Source: Bacillota bacterium
GTDB taxonomy: Bacteria; Sysuimicrobiota; Sysuimicrobiia; Sysuimicrobiales; Segetimicrobiaceae
Length of the DNA stretch: 64,000 nucleotides
Direction: 5' to 3'
Assembly (NCBI GenBank): GCA_021324975.1
Contig: JAJPIA010000058.1
Location: forward strand, 1 to 64,000
The notes under the pieces were generated by a model. The model was not told the origin of the DNA. It saw nothing but the letters and a program-made list of their open reading frames with translations, and made no database searches. Shown here one piece after another: positions 52,255 to 61,429 of the stretch (positions are counted from its first letter, which is position 1; every line of letters starts with the position of its first letter). The translations under genes and the position numbers were made by a program.

Positions 52255-52603
52255 CGTCGTTCCGGATTCCCCTAGATTTGGACCCGGCGAGTGCGTGAGG
52301 TGGCGACCTGGTCGACCGGCTAGGTCCCGTTCCCGCCACGTGCCTGATGCCGACGCGCGCCGTAAGCGGTACAGTGACCAGTACGGTGTTGGGGTGTGCT
52401 CGGGTCGGACGCGGGCATGATGCCGGGGACATAGGTGGCTGGAAGTGCGACCAAACGAAGCCGGCCGTGGCAATGGAACCGGTCCGCACGGGGCCCGGTC
52501 GCAGGGTGCTGAACGAGAACGGTCGAAGGAACGCAACCCCGTGGGCGGCCCGGTGCCGGACAAGCGCGTGGTAGATGGGTGGCGGGCCGGGGAGCGACGC
52601 CGC
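52255..52603. other. Intergenic region before the sensor kinase
   Basis: No gene is convincing in these 349 bases. An in-frame extension upstream of the kinase start has no domain character and is rich in Arg, Gly and Pro. The end of the region holds the kinase ribosome binding site (GGGGAG, 9 bases before ATG 52604). I see no clear promoter or terminator. Confidence 0.55.
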
Positions 52604-54640
52604 ATGACCGAGGGCAACCCGTTCATCGAGCTCGATCCGCGACCGGACCTTACCGCGGATCCATTTTTGCGCCACGTCATCGCCGAGGCTGTGGACACGT
52701 CGCCCATCGGCGTGGCGATCCTCGACGCGTCGCGAGCCGTCTTGTGGGTGAACCGGACGCTCGAAGAGTTTTTCGGTCTGCCGCTACGGACGATGGCCCG
52801 GGGCGGGCCGAGCGCGGATGTGTTCGCGCGGGTCAAGGCCGTCCTCGAGGATCCCGAAGCGCTCAGCACGCCCGTGCGGATGTGCGGGAACGGCAAATCG
52901 GCGCCTGACGCGTTTGAGTGCCATGTGTTGCCCGGGGCCGGCCGGCAGGAACGCTGGCTCGAGGGCTGGGTGCGACCGATTCTGCACGGCCCGTACGCGG
53001 GCGGACAGATTCACCGGTTCGTGGACATCACCGGCCGGAAGCGCGCCGAGGAGGCGCTGCGCGCGAGCGAACAGCGATTTCGTCAGCTCGCGGAAAATGC
53101 CTCCGACGTGATCTACCGGTATCGGCTGGTTCCGGTGCGGCGGTTCGAGTATGTGAGCCCGTCTGTGACCACGCTAACCGGGTACCCGCCGGAGGCGTTT
53201 TACGCGAACCCGGAACTGACGCGCGCGTTCGTGCATGCCGATGACTGGCCCATTATCGAGGCCGAGCAGCGCGACTGCACCGTCTCGGCGGCCCCGCTCA
53301 CCTTCCGCTGCGTGCACCGCGACGGGAAGATGATCTGGGTCGAGCGCCGGTGCATGCCGGTGACGGATGAGACCGGCGCGGTGGTCGCGGTGGATGCCAT
53401 CGTCCGCGACGTCACGGAACGGGTGCTGGCGCAGCGGGCCCTGGAGCAGCGGGTCGAAGAGCGCACGCGCGAGATCGAGCGGCGCCGGCGCGTCGCGGAA
53501 GGGCTGCGGGAGATGCTGGCCGTGCTCAACTCCCCGCGAGCGTGGAATGAGATCCTCGACCACATCGTAGGCCAGGCGATCCGCCTGCTGGACTGCGCCG
53601 CCGTCGCCGTGTACCGTTTGGTGACCCCGGACGGCCCGTTACGCATTCTGGCCGCTCGCGGGCTGGACCCCGAATACGTGGCGAACGTGGAGTTTCCGCT
53701 GGGGTTACCGGCGGTCGGTCAGGCCGTCTCCGAGCAGCGGCCCGTGACCATGCCCGACGCCCCGGCGTTCCTGGCGAGCGTCATCGAGCAGCTGGACCCA
53801 CAGCAGCAGGCGCTTCTGACGCGGCTCACCCGCCGGCTCGGTGCCGTGCTGGCCGTGCCCCTCGGCGTCAAGGGACAGCGCTACGGCGCCATTGTCGTCT
53901 ACTATCCGGCGCCTCGCGAAATTGGCGAGGAGGACATCCAGCTCGCGGTGACCTTCGCCGAGCACGCGGCGCTGGCGATCGAGAACGCCAAGCTGCGGGC
54001 TGGCGCGGAGCGCGCCGCCGCGGCGAGCGAGCGCGAGCGGTTGGCCCGCGACCTGCACGACTCGGTAACGCAGACGCTGTTCTCCGCCAGCCTGATCGCC
54101 GACGTGCTGCCGAGGTTATGGGAGCGAGACCCGGAGCATGGGCAGCGGCGCCTGCATGAGTTGCGGCGTCTCGCCCGGGGCGCGCTTGCGGAGATGCGCG
54201 CGCTCTTGTTGGAACTGCGGCCGGCGGCGCTGACCGAGGTCGGGCTTGGGGAGCTGCTCAAGCAGCTGGGCGAAGCGGTCGCCGGCCGGACGGAGGTCGC
54301 CGTGTCGGTGGACGTCGAGGACACCGGGCCGCTGCCGGCGGATGCTCAGATTGCCCTTTACCGCATCGCGCAGGAAGCGTTGAACAACAGCGTCAAACAC
54401 GGGGGCGGCCGCAGCGCCAGGGTCACCCTGAGCCGGACCTCGACGGGCGTTCACGTCAGCATCGCGGACGACGGCACCGGGTTCGACGGAGAGCGCGTCT
54501 CGCCCGAGCACCTCGGGCTCAAGATCATGCGGGAGCGCGCGCGGAGCGTGGGCGCGGAGTTCGCAATCGCCAGCGCGCCCGGACGCGGTACCCGCATCGA
54601 CGTACACTGGCCCGCCGAGGCGGCGGAGGCCAAGCCGTGA
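52604..54640 (+). CDS. PAS/GAF sensor histidine kinase, NarL-system type
   Basis: Soluble sensor kinase (678 aa) with no transmembrane span. Domains in order: PAS (about 25-150, with PIGVAILDASRAVLWVNRTL), second PAS with PAC (about 155-285, FRQLAENASDVIYRYRL, then DGKMIWVERR), a short coiled coil (RALEQRVEERTREIERRRR), a GAF domain (about 320-465), HisKA_3 (phospho-acceptor His485 in ARDLHDSVTQTLF) and HATPase_c (ALNNSVKHGG, DDGTGFDGE). The HisKA_3 type pairs with NarL/LuxR regulators, as in the next gene, which it overlaps by 4 bases. PAS and GAF sensing suggests an internal signal such as redox state or small ligands. Confidence 0.93.
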   Translation: MTEGNPFIELDPRPDLTADPFLRHVIAEAVDTSPIGVAILDASRAVLWVNRTLEEFFGLPLRTMARGGPSADVFARVKAVLEDPEALSTPVRMCGNGKSAPDAFECHVLPGAGRQERWLEGWVRPILHGPYAGGQIHRFVDITGRKRAEEALRASEQRFRQLAENASDVIYRYRLVPVRRFEYVSPSVTTLTGYPPEAFYANPELTRAFVHADDWPIIEAEQRDCTVSAAPLTFRCVHRDGKMIWVERRCMPVTDETGAVVAVDAIVRDVTERVLAQRALEQRVEERTREIERRRRVAEGLREMLAVLNSPRAWNEILDHIVGQAIRLLDCAAVAVYRLVTPDGPLRILAARGLDPEYVANVEFPLGLPAVGQAVSEQRPVTMPDAPAFLASVIEQLDPQQQALLTRLTRRLGAVLAVPLGVKGQRYGAIVVYYPAPREIGEEDIQLAVTFAEHAALAIENAKLRAGAERAAAASERERLARDLHDSVTQTLFSASLIADVLPRLWERDPEHGQRRLHELRRLARGALAEMRALLLELRPAALTEVGLGELLKQLGEAVAGRTEVAVSVDVEDTGPLPADAQIALYRIAQEALNNSVKHGGGRSARVTLSRTSTGVHVSIADDGTGFDGERVSPEHLGLKIMRERARSVGAEFAIASAPGRGTRIDVHWPAEAAEAKP

Positions 54641-55293
54641 CCCCGGCGCCGAAGATCCGGGTCCTCCTTGTGGACGATCACGCGGTGGTCCGAAGCGGGC
54701 TCCGGGCCTTCCTCGAGGCTTACGACGACTTGGAACTCGCCGGGGAGGCATCGAGCGGAGACGAGGCGGTGCGATTGTGCGACCGCGTCTCACCCGACGT
54801 CGTCCTGATGGACCTCGTCATGCCGGGGACGGACGGCATCGCCGCGACTCGGGCCATCCGCGAGCGGCACCCGGGGCTGCAGGTGATCGCGCTCACCAGT
54901 TTCCAGGAACAAGACCGGATTCAGGCTGCGCTCGACGCCGGCGCGCTCGGCTACCTGCTCAAGAACGTCGGCGCCGACGAGCTGGCGCGGGCGATCCGGT
55001 CCGCCCGCGCGGGCCAGCCCACGCTCGCCCCAGAGGCCACGCGGGCGCTGATCCACGCGGCCACGCGTCCTCCAGAGCCCGGACACGACCTCACGCCGCG
55101 TGAGCGCGAGGTCTTGGTCCTGATGGTGCAGGGGCTGAACAACACCGAGATCGCGGCACGTTTGGTGGTGAACCGTTCGACCGTGAAGTTCCATGTGAGT
55201 AACGTCCTCGCCAAACTGGGCGCCGCGAGCCGCACGGAAGCCGTTGCGCTCGCGCTCACGCGCCGCATCGTTCTCGAGCCCAAACCTCGGTAG
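54637..55293 (+). CDS. NarL/LuxR-family response regulator
   Basis: Response regulator (218 aa). Receiver domain: acidic pocket in RVLLVDDHAVVRSGL, phospho-acceptor Asp59 in LMDLVMPGTDG, switch Thr/Ser in IALTSFQE and Lys109 in YLLKNVGADE. C-terminal LuxR-type helix-turn-helix: LTPREREVLVLMVQGLNNTE, then IAARLVVNRSTVKFHVSNVL. GTG start overlaps the kinase stop (GTGA). The EmrAB-type pump 420 bases downstream is a plausible target but shows no shared operator that I can recognise. Confidence 0.95.
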   Translation: MTPAPKIRVLLVDDHAVVRSGLRAFLEAYDDLELAGEASSGDEAVRLCDRVSPDVVLMDLVMPGTDGIAATRAIRERHPGLQVIALTSFQEQDRIQAALDAGALGYLLKNVGADELARAIRSARAGQPTLAPEATRALIHAATRPPEPGHDLTPREREVLVLMVQGLNNTEIAARLVVNRSTVKFHVSNVLAKLGAASRTEAVALALTRRIVLEPKPR

Positions 55294-55713
55294 CCGCCGG
55301 CACAGCGGCGCCCGCGCACGATCCAGGCGCCCAGCGGGGGAGGATCGCTCCCCGCGCGTAGCCACGATTTCTGAGATGAGCTGCGCTCCGTCTTCGCCAT
55401 ACCGGCCTGTCGAATCCCGTGGCGCCCGATCGACACGGTGACAGGCGCACGGTCTTAGGGCGATTGGGAGCAGGGCGGGTCCGGTGTCCACGTGTTGGGA
55501 AGAATGTCCGTTTCCGCGTCCCTCAAACGTTCATGGGCCGGCGACAACCGGATGTCCTCGGTGGGCGCACGAGCCAGCCGGCCGGACTAAAAACTCTCCA
55601 GGAGGCCAGGGCCGATTCTGGCCGCACGCGGGGTGCCGCACACCGTCGCGGGCCTCATACTGCTGGCAGCGCGTGGAATGCGCCGCACACGGTAACGGAC
55701 GGAGGATCATGTC
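55294..55713. other. Intergenic region before the efflux operon
   Basis: This 420-base gap separates the two-component system from the efflux genes. I see no gene, RNA or repeat that I can support. It should contain the promoter of the efflux operon. A ribosome binding site (GGAGG near 55700) is the last element before ATG 55714. Confidence 0.55.
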
Positions 55714-57201
55714 ATGGATCAGAACCAGGGACTCACGCAGGAGAAAGCGGAGCGGAATGGCGATGGCCCGGCGGCACACACGACGATCAGCACGCCGCAG
55801 CCGGCGTCTTTTGAGGTGGCGCAATCCTCGGTGGTTCCCGACAGCACGGCCAAGGTCTCGAGGCGTCCCGCGCGTCGTGCGCGGATCTCGCGTCGCACGT
55901 GGATCTTTGGATCCGCGCTGCTTGTGATCGTTGTCGCGATCGCGGGAGCGGTGCGGTACTTCCACACCGCCGCCGCACACCCCACGACCGACGACGCGTA
56001 TGTCCAGGGCGACGTGGTATCCATCGGCGCCAAGGTCTCCGGGCGCGTGAGCCGGGTGCTCGTGCACGGGGACGAGCGGGTCACGCGGGGGCAGCCCCTC
56101 GTCCAGCTGGATCCCACGGATGCCCGGATCGCGGTCGCGCAGGCCCAGGCGGCGCTCGAGGCGGCCCGCGCCCAGGCGGCGTCCGCCCGCGCGGCTCTCG
56201 TGACCCAGGAACACCAGACGCCGGCCGCGATCGCCCAGGCGCGCGCGGCGGCCGCGGCCGCGGACGCCCAAGTGCCGCAGGCGGAGACCACGGTCACACT
56301 GCAAGACCGCACCGTGCAACAGGCCATCTCGACGGCGCGGGCGCAACTCGAGGCTGCCACGGCCAACACGCTGTCCGCGCATTCGGCGTTCACCAAGGCG
56401 GAACACGACTTGACCCGGGCCAAGCAGTTGTTCGCCCAGGGCGCGGTCTCCGCCCAGGATGTCGATCAAGCGCAGGCGGCGTACGACGCGGCGCTGGCCC
56501 AGCAGAAGAGCGCGGAGGACGCGGTTACGCAGGCCCGTGCGGCGGTGGCGAGCGCCGAAGCGTCGCAGCTGCAGGTGCCGATTCACGAGCAGGCCGTCCT
56601 GACGGCACGGGCCCAGGCCGCGGCGGCGGTCGCTGGGATCGCCACGGCGAGCACCGGCTACGACGTCATCAAGCAGAAGGCCGCCGCGGTCGCGAACGCG
56701 GCGGCCGCTGCGGCCCAGGCACTGGCACAACTTGCCGCGGCGCAGCAGCAACTGGCCGACACCGTCGTCGTTGCGCCGGCCGACGCCCAGGTGGGCAGCC
56801 AGGTGGCGGTGCAGCCGGGACAGGTGGTGGTCCCGGGGCAGGCGCTGATGACGCTGATCTTCTCCAACACGCGGTGGGTTGAAGCCAACTTCAAAGAAAC
56901 ACAACTCGGCCGCGTGCGTGTCGGCCAGCCGGTCACGGTGCGCGTGGACCTGCTCGGTCTGACGTTCCACGGTCACGTGCGCGAGCTGGGGGCGGCGACC
57001 GGTTCCGTCCTGTCCCTGCTGCCGGCCGAGAACGCCACGGGCAATTTCACCAAGGTCGTGCAGCGCGTGCCGGTGCGGATCGCCCTCGACGACGCTCCGG
57101 CCAAGCCGTTGGCGGTCGGGCTGTCCGCCGAGGTCACGATCGACACCACACGAAATCCGGCCGCGTTCGTCGCCGCCGAGCCGGGGCGGCGGGCGCGCTG
57201 A
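55714..57201 (+). CDS. HlyD/EmrA-type membrane fusion protein
   Basis: Periplasmic adaptor (495 aa) of an EmrAB-type efflux pump. Cytoplasmic N-terminus about 1-65 rich in Arg at its end, one transmembrane span (about 66-85, IFGSALLVIVVAIAGAVRYF), then DDAYVQGDVVSIGAKVSGRV starting the barrel-sandwich domain. A very Ala/Gln-rich coiled-coil hairpin follows (about 135-340) with repeated heptads, then the returning lipoyl half (APADAQVGSQVAVQPGQVV) and the beta barrel (WVEANFKETQLGRVRVGQPV). The coiled coil is long compared with E. coli EmrA, with two extra heptad blocks by eye. The gene for its transporter overlaps its stop by one base. Confidence 0.92.
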   Translation: MDQNQGLTQEKAERNGDGPAAHTTISTPQPASFEVAQSSVVPDSTAKVSRRPARRARISRRTWIFGSALLVIVVAIAGAVRYFHTAAAHPTTDDAYVQGDVVSIGAKVSGRVSRVLVHGDERVTRGQPLVQLDPTDARIAVAQAQAALEAARAQAASARAALVTQEHQTPAAIAQARAAAAAADAQVPQAETTVTLQDRTVQQAISTARAQLEAATANTLSAHSAFTKAEHDLTRAKQLFAQGAVSAQDVDQAQAAYDAALAQQKSAEDAVTQARAAVASAEASQLQVPIHEQAVLTARAQAAAAVAGIATASTGYDVIKQKAAAVANAAAAAAQALAQLAAAQQQLADTVVVAPADAQVGSQVAVQPGQVVVPGQALMTLIFSNTRWVEANFKETQLGRVRVGQPVTVRVDLLGLTFHGHVRELGAATGSVLSLLPAENATGNFTKVVQRVPVRIALDDAPAKPLAVGLSAEVTIDTTRNPAAFVAAEPGRRAR

Positions 57202-58766
57202 TGGCAATCGCCCTGGACATCAAGCCGCCCGCCGCGGCGGCAAATAAGTGGCTGGTGGCCGCCGCGGTCACCGTCGGGACCTTGATGGGCGCCGTGGACG
57301 CCTCGGTCGTTAACGTGGCGCTGCCGAGTATGCAGGCGACGTACGGGGTGTCACTCGTCGAGGTTACGTGGGTCTCCACGGGTTACTTGATCGCGCTCGT
57401 GTTGGTCCTGCCCCTGACGGGGTGGCTGTCCTCGCTGTTCGGGCGCAAGCCTCTGTACCAGGCGTGCCTGCTCCTCTTCGTAGCCGCGTCGATTCTGGCG
57501 GCGATGGCGCCGTCGCTTCCGCTGCTCATCGCGGCGCGGGTGCTCCAGGGGCTGGGGGCCGGCGTCCTGAGCCCGACGGAGCAGGCCATCCTGGGCGACA
57601 CCTTTCCCCCGGAGGAGCGGGGGCTCGCCACGGGGCTCTATGGCCTCGTCGTCGTGCTCGGTCCGACCCTCGGGCCGCTCCTCGGCGGGTGGATCACGGA
57701 CAACTACACGTGGCGCTGGATCTTCCTCATCAACGTCCCGGTGGGGCTGCTCGGCGCCCTCATGGTCGCGACGTTCGTCCCGGACGGCCCGCGCGCAGCG
57801 CCCCGCAAGACGGCGGTGGACGTCGTCGGGATTTCGCTGCTCGCTGCCGGCCTCTCCAGCCTGCTCGTGATGCTGGAGCAGGGGAACCGGTGGGACTGGT
57901 GGTCGTCGCCGCTCGTGTGGGGGTTCGCCATCGCGGCGGCAGCCTGCCTGCTGTTGTTCGTCCTGTGGGAGCTGTTCGGTACGGACACGCCCGCGGTGGA
58001 CCTCCGCATCCTCGGGAGCCGCGCGTTTGCGGCGGCGTGGCTGAGCGTGGGGTTGCTGGGGCTCGTGTTGATCGGGGCGCTGCTCATGCAATCGCTGTTC
58101 CTGCAGCAGGTCCTGGGCTACACTGCCGCGCAGACCGGGCTCGCGTTTGTGCCGCGCGGGCTCACGACGATGATCATGGCCCCGCTGGCCGGACTGCTCC
58201 TCGTTCGCGCGGGGCCGCGGGTGATGACGGCGGCCGGGGCGTCGTCGGTCGTGACGGGAGTGGTCCTGATGTCCCGCTGGACGATGGACGCGGGGCCGGC
58301 ACAGATCCGGGATCCACTGGTGCTGGTCGGGTTCGGGCTGGCGCTGCTGTTCATCCCGCTGTTCAACGCCGGCATGGCCGCGGTGGATCGACGGAAGCTG
58401 GTAAGTGCCACGGGGCTGCTCAACCTACAGTTGCAGTTGGGCGGGGCGGTCGGCACTGCCATCCTGGCGACGATGATCGAGCGCGGGATCACGCGCTACC
58501 ACGCCGTCCTGACGGGGTACGTGACCGCGACGAGCGCCGCGTCCACGAGCGTGACCGGGAGCCTCGCGGCGCGCATGGTGGGGCAGGGCGGCAGCGATCC
58601 GGTCACGGCTCAGCGGATGGCGCTCGGGGCGCTCGACAACATCGTGACCGGGCAGGCGTCGGTGCTGGCCTTCCAACACGCGTTCCAGGCCATCGCCGTG
58701 ATGGCCCTGGTCATGCTGCTGTGCGTGCCGTTCCTGCCGCGGCGGGCGGCGGGCGCCGCGCATTGA
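57201..58766 (+). CDS. MFS efflux transporter, EmrB/DHA2 family
   Basis: Fourteen-span drug/proton antiporter (521 aa). N-terminal WLVAAAVTVGTLMGAVDASV with the span-1 Asp, motif A as GWLSSLFGRKPLYQACL, and motif C as GPTLGPLLGGWITDNYTWRW. The C-terminal half has the extra two spans of DHA2 proteins. Its ATG overlaps the stop of the adaptor gene (TGATG), so they are co-translated. With the adaptor it would expel hydrophobic compounds; an outer-membrane partner is not encoded here. The host may be monoderm or use a partner from elsewhere. Confidence 0.94.
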   Translation: MAIALDIKPPAAAANKWLVAAAVTVGTLMGAVDASVVNVALPSMQATYGVSLVEVTWVSTGYLIALVLVLPLTGWLSSLFGRKPLYQACLLLFVAASILAAMAPSLPLLIAARVLQGLGAGVLSPTEQAILGDTFPPEERGLATGLYGLVVVLGPTLGPLLGGWITDNYTWRWIFLINVPVGLLGALMVATFVPDGPRAAPRKTAVDVVGISLLAAGLSSLLVMLEQGNRWDWWSSPLVWGFAIAAAACLLLFVLWELFGTDTPAVDLRILGSRAFAAAWLSVGLLGLVLIGALLMQSLFLQQVLGYTAAQTGLAFVPRGLTTMIMAPLAGLLLVRAGPRVMTAAGASSVVTGVVLMSRWTMDAGPAQIRDPLVLVGFGLALLFIPLFNAGMAAVDRRKLVSATGLLNLQLQLGGAVGTAILATMIERGITRYHAVLTGYVTATSAASTSVTGSLAARMVGQGGSDPVTAQRMALGALDNIVTGQASVLAFQHAFQAIAVMALVMLLCVPFLPRRAAGAAH

Positions 58767-58835
58767 AGCGAGGGTGGGCGACGTTGCGGCCCGCACGCAC
58801 ATTTGATCGGGCAAGGATCGGAGGATGAGGAATCG

Positions 58836-59066
58836 ATGAATACGTTCGGGGCAAACCTGGCTCGGGTATCGGCTACAGTTCCTGCGTCGTTCCCGGCGTT
58901 TGGCGTATACGTCCAGGTGACCGCACCGCCGACGTGGGACGAAGATCAGGTGCGGCGGGTGTTTACGCGGCTTCTGCGGGTGGACGGCTGGCCGCTCGAA
59001 CTGGTGGCGGTTACTGCCAACCGGGACTCTGAAGGGGCAGACCTCGTTCCCAAGGAACGCGGTTGA
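58836..59066 (+). CDS. Small hypothetical protein
   Basis: Reading frame of 76 aa with a good ribosome binding site (GATGAGG, 5 bases before ATG 58836; GGAGG just before it). Composition is protein-like: NTFGANLARVSATVPASF, VYVQVTAPPTWDEDQVRRVF, TRLLRVDGWPLELVAV. It could form a small alpha/beta domain. I recognise no family. It lies between the efflux pump and the PLP decarboxylase, in the same direction. Confidence 0.55.
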   Translation: MNTFGANLARVSATVPASFPAFGVYVQVTAPPTWDEDQVRRVFTRLLRVDGWPLELVAVTANRDSEGADLVPKERG

Positions 59067-59197
59067 CGTAGGGGGCGGTCCACAGGATGCCGGGCTGACG
59101 TCCGATGCAACACGCGAAACCGTCCGCATGCGTCGAGCACGTGCGCGGCGGTAAGGTCGATTCATGCCGGCGACCGACGGGCGAGGGGAGGACGGGG

Positions 59198-60565
59198 ATG
59201 GTCGATTCGAGGGACCTGCTGCGGAGCGCCGCGGACCGATCGCTGCGCTATCTCGACGGCATCGTGGACCGGCGGGTCGGGCCGCTGCCCGAGCAGGTTG
59301 ACGCGCTCGCGCGGCTCGGAGGGCCGCTACCTGAGGGCCCGGCGGGTCCGGCGGAGGTGCTTGCGCTGCTCGACGACGCCGGCTCGCCGGCCACCGTCGC
59401 CTCCGCGGGGCCGCGCTACTTCGGCTTCGTGACCGGCGGCTCGCTGCCGGTCACGCTGGCCGCCAACTGGCTCGCGGGGGCGTGGGACCAAAATGCCGGC
59501 CTCGTTGTCTCCTCTCCGGTCGGAGCTGCACTGGAGCAGATCGCCATCGGATGGCTCGTCGACGTCCTCGGCTTGCCCGCGGGCACGGGCGGTGCTCTCG
59601 TGACAGGCGCCACGATGGCGAACTTCACCGCGCTTGCCGCGGCGCGGCACGCGGTGCTTGGCGCCGCGGGGTGGGACGTGGAGGCGTCGGGCTTGTTCGG
59701 CGCTCCGCCGACCACCGTGGTCGTGGGCGACGAGGTGCACATCAGTCTGCTCCGGGCGCTGACGCTCCTCGGCCTCGGCCGCGATCGCGTGGTCCGCGTT
59801 CCGGCCGACGGACAGGGCCGCATGCGCGCCGAGGCGCTGCCGCGGTTGAACGGCCCGGCGATCGTGTGTGCACAGGCTGGCAATGTAAACAGCGGTGCCT
59901 TCGATCCCATAGACCGGATCTGTACGCACGCTCACGCCGCGGGGGCGTGGGTCCATGTAGACGGGGCCTTCGGCCTGTGGGCCGCCGCGGCGCCGGAACG
60001 GTCGTATCTGACCCGCGGCGTGGCCCAAGCCGATTCCTGGGGGCTCGACGCGCACAAGTGGCTCAACGTTCCCTACGACAGCGGCCTCGCGTTCGTCCGC
60101 CGTCCGGAACACCTGCGGTCGGCGATGGCGACGTCCGCGGCGTATTTTCCGCAGACCGATCGGCGGGAGCCGTTTCTCTACTCGCCGGAGATGTCACGGC
60201 GGGCCCGCGGCGTCGAGATCTGGGCCGCCCTGCGAACGCTCGGCCGGGCGGGGGTCGCCGATCTCGTGGAGCGCAACTGCCGGCAGGCCGCGCGGTTTGC
60301 GGAGGGCCTTCGGGGGGCGGGCTACGATGTGCTGAACGACGTCGTCCTGAATCAGGTTATGGTGTCGTTCGGCGACGACGAGACGACCCGTCGGGTCGTC
60401 GCCGGCGTGCAGACAGACGGCACGTGCTGGTGCGGTGGTACGGTGTGGCACGGCCGCGCGGCGATGCGGATCAGCGTGTCGTCCTGGGCGACGACTGACG
60501 AGGACGTCGACCGCAGTCTCGCGGCGATCCTACGTGTGGCCCGAGATTCTACCGACCCCGAATAA
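59198..60565 (+). CDS. PLP-dependent decarboxylase, group II
   Basis: Fold-type I PLP enzyme (455 aa) of the aromatic-L-amino-acid/glutamate decarboxylase family. ASAGPRYFGFVTGGSLPVTL opens the family region. Further motifs are LVTGATMANFTALAAAR, VHVDGAFGLWAAA (Asp contacting the pyridine nitrogen) and the PLP Lys287 in DAHKWLNVPYDSG. ATG 59198 has GGAGG upstream; sequence before it is not family-like. Substrate could be an aromatic amino acid, glutamate or another amino acid. Its last 17 bases overlap the convergent PaiB-like gene. Confidence 0.92.
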   Translation: MVDSRDLLRSAADRSLRYLDGIVDRRVGPLPEQVDALARLGGPLPEGPAGPAEVLALLDDAGSPATVASAGPRYFGFVTGGSLPVTLAANWLAGAWDQNAGLVVSSPVGAALEQIAIGWLVDVLGLPAGTGGALVTGATMANFTALAAARHAVLGAAGWDVEASGLFGAPPTTVVVGDEVHISLLRALTLLGLGRDRVVRVPADGQGRMRAEALPRLNGPAIVCAQAGNVNSGAFDPIDRICTHAHAAGAWVHVDGAFGLWAAAAPERSYLTRGVAQADSWGLDAHKWLNVPYDSGLAFVRRPEHLRSAMATSAAYFPQTDRREPFLYSPEMSRRARGVEIWAALRTLGRAGVADLVERNCRQAARFAEGLRGAGYDVLNDVVLNQVMVSFGDDETTRRVVAGVQTDGTCWCGGTVWHGRAAMRISVSSWATTDEDVDRSLAAILRVARDSTDPE

Positions 60566-61178
60566 TGTCGGCAACAGCCACCTGATCGGGGCCGCCCTCG
60601 CCCACGAGTCGCTCGAGGACGGCGGCCTGGTCCCGGCCGGGGCGATTCTGGCTCATCTTCCATTTGCCTTCGAGGCGGGTGATGCGAATGACCACGCCTA
60701 CGATGCCCCGGAGCATGCTGTCGATGAACTCGGAGGGCGCGTCGCTGACTGCCCACGGCGCCGGCCGGGTGCCTTCGTGCGCCTCGGTGAGTCGTGTCAC
60801 GTGATTGCGCAACCGCTCGGGGTCGTCAAAGGTCTGGATCTCGCCGTAGGCATGGATCGCGAGGTAATTCCAAGTCGGGACGACTTTGCCGGTTTCTTGC
60901 TTGGTCGGATACCACGACGGCGAGATATAGGTATTCGGCCCGAGGAAGATTGCCAGCGCCGGCGTGCCGGATCCGATGCCTTTCCACTGGGGGTTCGGCC
61001 GGGCCAGATGTCCGTGTAGCGTCCCAAACGGCGCCTGGCTATCCTCGAGCAGCAGGGGAATGTGGCTGGCTTCGAGACCGCTCGAGCCGTGCGTGACGAG
61101 CGTGCCGAAGCCAAACCGCCGGATCGCGTCGTGAAGCACCGGCACGCGATCTTCCTTAAAGTGCGTGGGAAGGTACAC
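60549..61178 (-). CDS. PaiB/FMN-binding protein
   Basis: Split-barrel flavin-binding protein (209 aa) of the PaiB family, named for a regulator of sporulation and protease genes in Bacillus. Motifs: YLPTHFKEDRVPVLHDAIRR at the N-terminus, GTLHGHLARPNPQWK, FLGPNTYISPSWYPTKQETG and VPTWNYLAIHAYGEIQ, which are the conserved flavin-pocket segments. C-terminal WKMSQNRPGRDQAAVLERL is also typical. GTG 61178 with GGGAGG upstream matches the family N-terminus. Most members are probably flavin or haem-binding enzymes, not regulators. Confidence 0.92.
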   Translation of the reverse strand: MYLPTHFKEDRVPVLHDAIRRFGFGTLVTHGSSGLEASHIPLLLEDSQAPFGTLHGHLARPNPQWKGIGSGTPALAIFLGPNTYISPSWYPTKQETGKVVPTWNYLAIHAYGEIQTFDDPERLRNHVTRLTEAHEGTRPAPWAVSDAPSEFIDSMLRGIVGVVIRITRLEGKWKMSQNRPGRDQAAVLERLVGEGGPDQVAVADIIRGR

Positions 61179-61429
61179 CGTGTCCTCCCGCCAGCGTCGC
61201 TTTGCAGCCATTATAGCGCTCAGCTTAACTACGGCGTGCCAGGTACAACGGTGCAGGCGATCGCCGTCACACCGGATAGCCGCTGGCACTTCTATCCGAT
61301 TTTGACGATCAAATCATTCCTATTGAAGCGCTAGCCCGGCCCCACGGGCGGCGTATCCGTCGCTCCAGAATCGACATGTGCCGATGCGAGTACACACGGA
61401 GGGCCGGTCCAGATTCCGTCGAGGCCGGA

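Noticed and set aside
54116..54793. Long antisense frames across the sensor kinase and regulator
   Set aside because: They are shadows of strongly coding plus-strand genes and show no family motifs.
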